Assembly: GCA_965208945.1 (NCBI GenBank)
Contig: OZ242366.1
Coordinates: forward strand, 1,054,001-1,118,000
DNA: 64,000 nt
Direction: 5' to 3'
DNA from: JAPPLB01 sp965208945
Lineage (GTDB): Bacteria; Acidobacteriota; Terriglobia; Bryobacterales; UBA6623
The position numbers were made by a program, and so were the translations under genes. The first letter of the stretch is position 1, and each line of letters starts with the position of its first letter. This document shows, in pieces, positions 59,353-64,000 of the stretch. The notes under the pieces were generated by a model. That model was not told where the DNA came from and made no database searches. It saw only the letters and a program-made list of their open reading frames with translations.

Positions 59353-62301
59353 TCAGTTCCCTGTCCGTTCGGGCCGGTACTGGCGCAGCACCGGCCTGTG
59401 GCCCGAACCGACCAGCAGCGGGACTCCCTCAGCCCGCACCAGCTTCACGAACGCGACCTTGGGCTCTTCCTGCTGCGTCGCGGGATTGTCGGAGTTGTAG
59501 TACACGAACACTTCCCCGAAGACGGAGGCGGCTTCGATCATGTCCCGCCCGTCGAACAACAGTTCCGGGAATCGTCCCGACCCTGCGAAGCTGCTTTCGC
59601 TGCCGCTGAATGCGGTCGTGCCCGTTTCCGCGTTGATCCCGAAGACGTAGATCGGGCCCTGCTTCCAGCGCGGATCGTTTGACAGCACCGGACCCGCGAA
59701 ATACCCGGAGGTTTCGACCGTCAGCGCCGCGCAGTTCACGAATTCCCGCAGTTTCTGATCGTCGGAATTGCCCCGCAGAGCCGCCGCATGGACCTCGTCC
59801 GGGTAGCATGTGCCCGGGAAGTCCGGAGCGTAGATCCCGGCCCCGATCGCCGCGCGCTCCCCGTTCCAGTCCACCTCGATCACGTACGAACTCTTCGGCT
59901 GCTCCCTCCCCGTCGCCGGGTTGTTGAACGCGTAGTAGATCCAGCCCTCATCGACCAGCGACATGATGCGGTGCAGCTCGTAGTAGTAATCGTTCCCGAA
60001 GCCGTCGACCGACTCTCCCCAAGGCATGCCCTCGCGGGCCGGGTCGGGCGGAAAGACGTAAGCGAAGGCATCCTCTCCCGACGGTTCGAGACCGTCGACG
60101 AAAACGTAGGTCGGCCCATGCTTCCAGCGCTCGTCTTCGTTGAACGCCCGGCGGGCTTCTTCCGTGCCGTGCTCCATCGCGTATTCCGCGGCGCACTCGA
60201 CGAACGCCTTGACGTCGCTCTGGCTGCGCACCCCCGCGGCCGTCACCGAGTTGTCCGCGCAACTCGGCCCCGAGGCGGAGTAACCGGGCTCGACGTAGTA
60301 GCCTCCTCCGACAAGCACCCCTACGCCCTGCGCGTCGACCCGCTTCAGGAACCCGACCTTCGGCTCGTAAGCCCCGGTCTCCGGATGGTAGCTCCGGTAG
60401 TAGACATGGGCTTCTCCGAACGTGTCCGCGACAGCGGCCAGGTCGCGCCCGCCGAATTGATCCTTGCGCGCCCCGTGGCTGCCCCATTCGTGCGGCGCCT
60501 TGCCGTCCATGCGGGCCGGACTGCCGGTGATGAGCTGGTTGCCCATCGTGTCCAGTACGAACACGTAGTTCGAGCCGTCGGCCCAGCGCGCGTTCCTCTC
60601 GAGCTCTTCCTTGGCGAAATAGCCTTCCGATTCCACCATCATCGCGGCGCAGCGCACGAACTCCCGCAGCGTCTGCGGGCTCGGAGCGGCTTGCAGCACC
60701 GCGGCGCTCACTTCGTCCGGGTAGCAGGTGCCGGGCAGGTCGCGCGCGTACAGCCCGGCGCCGATCACGGCCGGACTGCCGTCCCAGTCGATCTCGATCA
60801 CGTACGAGGCCTTCGGCACCTCCCTGCCGGTCGCCGGATTGGGAAACGAGTAGTAGGTCCAGCCGGAATCGACAACCGACATCATGCGGTAGATCTCGTA
60901 GAACAGGTCCGTTCCGTAGTCGTCGATGGCCTCTCCCCAGAGTTGGCCCTCGCGGGACGGATCGGGCGGGTAGACGAAGGTCTGCGAGTCGGTCCCGGAC
61001 TCCGCGATTCCGTCGACGAAGACGTAGGTGGGGCCGTGCTTCCAGCGCTCGTCTTCGTTGAAAGCGCGGCGGGCTTCCTCGGCGCCGTGCTCGGCGAGGT
61101 ACTCCGCAGCGCATTCGACGAACGGTTGGATGTCTTCCAGGGTCTGGACGGCGCTGGCAGCGATGCCGCGGTCGGCGCAACGGCGCGTCATCTTGATGCC
61201 GCTGCCTGCGCCCGGGTAGAAGCCCGAGCCGACGATGTAGTTAAAGGTTAACTCTGCTCCGGTTACGGGGTGGGGAATTATGAATGTATGCCGGCGAACA
61301 TACGCCACCTTGGGGATCTCGGCGCTGTCGCTGTCGTCATCGGGATTGTCGAAGTGGTACTCGACGAAGCCGCCCCCCTCCTGCTCGGCCGCGGCAAGGA
61401 TCTGCGGCAGGATCAATTCCCCCGTCACGGCGTCGCGGGCCGTGCCGGTAACCCGGTACTCGTACTTATCGGGAAACGCCCCGTGAAAGCGCGTATACCC
61501 GATCGGGTCAACGATAAAGAGGTAGACGGAGCCTGCTATCCAAGGTCCGTTCTTGTCACGGAGAACACCCCTGGATATTTCAATAGCCTCAAAGCCGTAG
61601 GTCTCCATTAGATGGCCCAGGTAGCTGATCGCCTCGTTCACGAAGACTTTCAGGCTTGCGCGGTCTACGACTTCTCTGGCCGTAATCTGTGGAACGTAGT
61701 GCGAGTCGATGACTTGCGGATCCAGGTGGGGTTCTTGAAGGTCGAAGCCGACGAGCGCGACGAACGAGCCAACCAAAACGGCGTGGCCGCCGAATCCGGG
61801 CACAGGGGCACCGCCAGCCAGGTCGCTCGCGGCCGCCGCCAGGATGGCGGCGGCCATCTCACGATGGACGCGCCTGCCCGACAGCGCCATGTTGCTTGCA
61901 TGAAAGAACACCCGCATGTTGATGGGAGCCTGGGGGTTGACGGCAACCTCCGGGTTGAATGACAGGGCGACGACAAAGATGCCGCCGGAACGCCAATCCC
62001 CTTCCTCCTGGCGCGCGAGACAGGCGGCGTGCGCGAATTGCAACGGGGCGTTGCTTCCCAAGCTGAATACGTAGTCTCGGAGGGCCAGCGCGAACATCTT
62101 CAGGTTGCCGGGTGTAGTGTTCGCCGCTACTTCAGCAGCCGTGATGCTCGGTGTGGAGAGCGGATTTTCCACGTAGTTCGGCGGAGGTGGACAGGCCTCC
62201 TGCCCGGATACCGATTGCGCAGCAAACAACAGGAGGCAAATCAGCCCCAGAAGTCGCAGGGGGGTTTTTGAATCAAGGTTGTGAGAATCCAGAATGCGCA
62301 T
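59353..62301 (-). CDS. Secreted protein of tandem Cache-like domains
   Basis: A 982-residue protein. The ATG at 62301 has AAGGAG nine bases upstream. A signal peptide (LLGLICLLLFAAQSVSG) is followed by about six repeated sensory-type domains. Each has a helical lead (PFVECAAEYLAEHGAEEARR), a W-x-x-G-x-YVFV strand and a closing P-K-V/S-x-Y/F-V-x-x-x-x-G-x-x-VGxG strand, the pattern of single Cache (sCache_2-like) ligand-binding domains. Domains 3-4 and 5-6 are clearly duplicates of a two-domain unit (both contain FNEDERWKHGPTYVFVDG and FPGTCYPDE-type segments). There is no transmembrane or signalling domain, so it would be an extracellular or periplasmic binding protein. Confidence 0.8.
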   Translation of the reverse strand: MRILDSHNLDSKTPLRLLGLICLLLFAAQSVSGQEACPPPPNYVENPLSTPSITAAEVAANTTPGNLKMFALALRDYVFSLGSNAPLQFAHAACLARQEEGDWRSGGIFVVALSFNPEVAVNPQAPINMRVFFHASNMALSGRRVHREMAAAILAAAASDLAGGAPVPGFGGHAVLVGSFVALVGFDLQEPHLDPQVIDSHYVPQITAREVVDRASLKVFVNEAISYLGHLMETYGFEAIEISRGVLRDKNGPWIAGSVYLFIVDPIGYTRFHGAFPDKYEYRVTGTARDAVTGELILPQILAAAEQEGGGFVEYHFDNPDDDSDSAEIPKVAYVRRHTFIIPHPVTGAELTFNYIVGSGFYPGAGSGIKMTRRCADRGIAASAVQTLEDIQPFVECAAEYLAEHGAEEARRAFNEDERWKHGPTYVFVDGIAESGTDSQTFVYPPDPSREGQLWGEAIDDYGTDLFYEIYRMMSVVDSGWTYYSFPNPATGREVPKASYVIEIDWDGSPAVIGAGLYARDLPGTCYPDEVSAAVLQAAPSPQTLREFVRCAAMMVESEGYFAKEELERNARWADGSNYVFVLDTMGNQLITGSPARMDGKAPHEWGSHGARKDQFGGRDLAAVADTFGEAHVYYRSYHPETGAYEPKVGFLKRVDAQGVGVLVGGGYYVEPGYSASGPSCADNSVTAAGVRSQSDVKAFVECAAEYAMEHGTEEARRAFNEDERWKHGPTYVFVDGLEPSGEDAFAYVFPPDPAREGMPWGESVDGFGNDYYYELHRIMSLVDEGWIYYAFNNPATGREQPKSSYVIEVDWNGERAAIGAGIYAPDFPGTCYPDEVHAAALRGNSDDQKLREFVNCAALTVETSGYFAGPVLSNDPRWKQGPIYVFGINAETGTTAFSGSESSFAGSGRFPELLFDGRDMIEAASVFGEVFVYYNSDNPATQQEEPKVAFVKLVRAEGVPLLVGSGHRPVLRQYRPERTGN

Positions 62302-62529
62302 GATGAATGACTCCTTCACGCAACACGGCGGGAGTTTCGTTTCGCGAGCCATGTTCATCTCCGCTCGCTGGTCTTTCCTGTCTACAGAAAATGATCAGTC
62401 TGTACGCCGCGCCTTGTCGCCTAGTGTTATGTTACGTTCCTGGCGTGAATGTGTCGTGAAACATAAGTCTGTGCTGTGACATTATTGTGATTTTCAAGGC
62501 AAGGCTACGCCAGCTTGATCACAGGCACT

Positions 62530-62795
62530 GCTTAAGCCCGGCTGGCGGCAAAAAGCCGTGATTCGTGTTTCGTGTCTCGTGATTCGTGAAAAACATGGGC
62601 GGGGCCTGGTTCGCTCCTGAAGAAATGCCTGACGGCCGGTGAACCGGAAAGGCCCTGTTGCGCGACCCGAGGGATGAAGGAGGCGATTTGGCAAGTACGC
62701 CTGCGCGCGCCTTTTTCCTCCGCCCGGCTCGCGCGCCTCGTCCTGACGGCCCTCTTACGCACTTCACCTCGACGCGTGGTGAGAAAGGCAGGCTA
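62530..62795 (-). repeat. TA-flanked inverted-repeat element, long form, reverse orientation
   Basis: The only clear full copy in the opposite orientation. The end at 62795 reads, on the plus strand, GTGGTGAGAAAGGCAGGCTA. The interior has the long-form block and a heptamer array at about 62556-62588 (plus strand CCGTGATTCGTGTTTCGTGT...). The other end (near AAGCCCGGCTGGCGG) is eroded. It fills half of the 600-bp gap upstream of the Cache-repeat gene; the remainder is presumably that gene's promoter region, with no clear boxes. Confidence 0.85.
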
Positions 62796-62904
62796 CTCAC
62801 GAAGCTACCGGAACCGCCGCCTGCGAAGCAGATTGTCCGCTGTCACGATGCCAGTGAGCGCTGTGGCGGCTCACCTGCTCTATCTCGATTCATGGCGCGC
62901 GCCC

Positions 62905-64000
62905 TCAGAAGACCAGGGCGAGCCTGACGCCGAACCGGTAGTCCGGTCGGCCGGACTTCGCCGCGCCCTGCACGGCATACACGCCTCCCGACAAGTCCGG
63001 CCGACTACGGCGGTAATCGCCGAACAACTCCACCCTCAGGCCATCGGTCGGCATGGCGGCGGGCGCATCGGGCTCGCTCAGAACTTCGAAGGACAGCCCT
63101 CCGCCCAGGCGGGGTGAGCCGGCGGTCTCCTGCTGCAGCCGGGCGAAGGGGATCAACCGCCCGCGCCCGCCACGAGTCGACAGTCCGTAACTCAGGTCCG
63201 CCTGAGCGCGGTTGGGCTGCCAGGTCATGGCTTCCGAGCGGGCCCCGCGATTGTGGGCGTCGAGCATCCCCTCGCTTCTCCACAGGGCATCGGCTCCGCC
63301 GCCGTTATTTCCCCAGAGGGGCGCGAACGAGAAGCCCCAACCCTTGCGGTCGGAACCGGGGTCCAGACGGACCGCCAGGCTGGCGCCCCGCTCCTTGAAG
63401 TTCCGAGACTGGTGGGCCACCAGCCAATGACCCCGGGCTTCCACCTCCAGCCCCGTGCGCTGGTTGGCAAGGGAGAATCCTCCGGCCAAGTCCGCCCCGA
63501 GGCCGGTATCGGCGTCGCCTCCGTCGAGCCGGGCTCCCAGTTGCACTTTGGGAATCAGCCGGGTATTGGAAGACAAGCTCCAGTCGGTGCTGCCTTCCAG
63601 CATCAGGCGCCCACGCCGGGCGTCCCCGTTGACCGCCCGCACGCCCTCGACCGCTTCCGAGCCGATGCTCACCGTGAAGACGTCCGCCTTCAGCGCCAGA
63701 TCGACCGCTCCCAGCCGCGTCAGTTCGTTACGCACTCCCACGGCCGCCATGCGCATGTCGATGCCCATCTCCACCGAGTCGCCGGCAACCTCCAGATCCG
63801 CGGAGCCCCGTCCAAAGCCCATCAGGCCCCACAGGTCCAACCCCTGACGGGGCGACCAGCGGGCATAGGGATGCACGCTGGTCAACCGCGCCCCCACCTC
63901 CAACTCGCTTGCGGCGTTTCCGCCGTTCGTGTAATCCAGGGAGCCGATGCTATGAGAGGCGGCCACACCCAACAGCGCCTTCGACCCCCAGCGGTGGTCC
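62905..64000 (-). CDS. Outer-membrane beta-barrel protein, C-terminal part (runs off window)
   Basis: The frame is open from the window edge and ends with FGVRLALVF, a terminal Phe typical of barrels folded by the BAM complex. Visible strands alternate hydrophobic and polar residues (ELEVGARLTSVHPYARWSP, GRGRLIPFARLQQETAGS, DYRFGVRLALVF) with Gly/Arg-rich turns. The pattern, with LWGLMGFGRGSADLEVAG, resembles the barrel of acidobacterial autotransporter-like proteins. The passenger or N-terminal part lies beyond the window, so the role is unknown. Confidence 0.75.
   Translation of the reverse strand, partial: DHRWGSKALLGVAASHSIGSLDYTNGGNAASELEVGARLTSVHPYARWSPRQGLDLWGLMGFGRGSADLEVAGDSVEMGIDMRMAAVGVRNELTRLGAVDLALKADVFTVSIGSEAVEGVRAVNGDARRGRLMLEGSTDWSLSSNTRLIPKVQLGARLDGGDADTGLGADLAGGFSLANQRTGLEVEARGHWLVAHQSRNFKERGASLAVRLDPGSDRKGWGFSFAPLWGNNGGGADALWRSEGMLDAHNRGARSEAMTWQPNRAQADLSYGLSTRGGRGRLIPFARLQQETAGSPRLGGGLSFEVLSEPDAPAAMPTDGLRVELFGDYRRSRPDLSGGVYAVQGAAKSGRPDYRFGVRLALVF

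Noticed and set aside
62420..62436. TAGTGTTATGT, identical to the first 11 bases of the IS630 right end
   Set aside because: Only 11 bases match and no partner end or transposase remnant is near; too short to call an IS scar.

Overview
The window is a GC-rich bacterial chromosome segment, most likely from an acidobacterium near Bryobacter/Solibacter. The evidence is a DUF1549/DUF1553 planctomycete-type cytochrome protein, a TIGR03437-type tail, a 12-unit NHL-repeat secreted protein, Tat-exported sulfatase and enolase-superfamily enzymes, and scattered housekeeping genes. The organism assignment is inference; no rRNA or tRNA gene was seen.

Layout. 1-3.2 kb: start of a sodium:solute symporter and a large secreted cytochrome/DUF1553 protein. 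3.7-6.6 kb: ftsY-ribD-ribE. 7-11.5 kb: purQ-purL-purF, without purS. 11.7-12.9 kb: an intact IS630 element. 12.9-24.9 kb: coiled-coil membrane protein, sulfatase, mandelate racemase-like enzyme, RsbRD-N-like protein, clpS, rnr, a three-gene secreted/TPR operon, an amidohydrolase and a radical SAM protein. 25-26.4 kb: repeat-rich non-coding DNA. 26.4-31.6 kb: cytochrome c, PQQ dehydrogenase and a copA-copB copper module. 32.4-34.5 kb: TPM protein, nucleotidyltransferase, lemA. 34.4-42.1 kb: a 7.5-kb insertion flanked by 181-bp direct repeats. It carries three PD-(D/E)XK-like nuclease candidates, an XRE-ImmA/IrrE regulator-protease and two secreted proteins. 42-52.3 kb: queF, a beta-propeller protein, an S55 peptidase, uvrA, mmsA. 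53.4-58.8 kb: a type I-E Cascade operon (cse1-cse2-cas7e-cas5e-cas6e) with a four-repeat CRISPR array and no cas3, cas1 or cas2. 58.8-64 kb: a small protein, a large secreted protein made of tandem Cache-like modules, and the C-terminal barrel of an outer-membrane protein.

The most distinctive feature is a family of interspersed elements, about 180 bp (short form) or 270-360 bp (long form). They have near-perfect 19-bp terminal inverted repeats (AGCCTGCATTTCTCACCAC) flanked by TA. At least ten clear copies and several remnants are present. The ends begin TAG or TGA, and in seven genes that triplet is the gene's own stop codon. One copy lies inside a gene, read in frame directly after the signal peptide. 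Long copies carry heptamer tandem arrays (CACGARW). A separate locus at 25.4-26.1 kb has three diverged modules, each with a different decamer tandem array between conserved flanks.

Relations between genes: purQLF, ftsY-ribD, the TPR/secreted operon, cytochrome-PQQ dehydrogenase, copA-copB, the propeller/S55 pair, the nuclease pair and the cas genes are all joined by 1-4 nt stop/start overlaps, so translational coupling is the rule in this genome.
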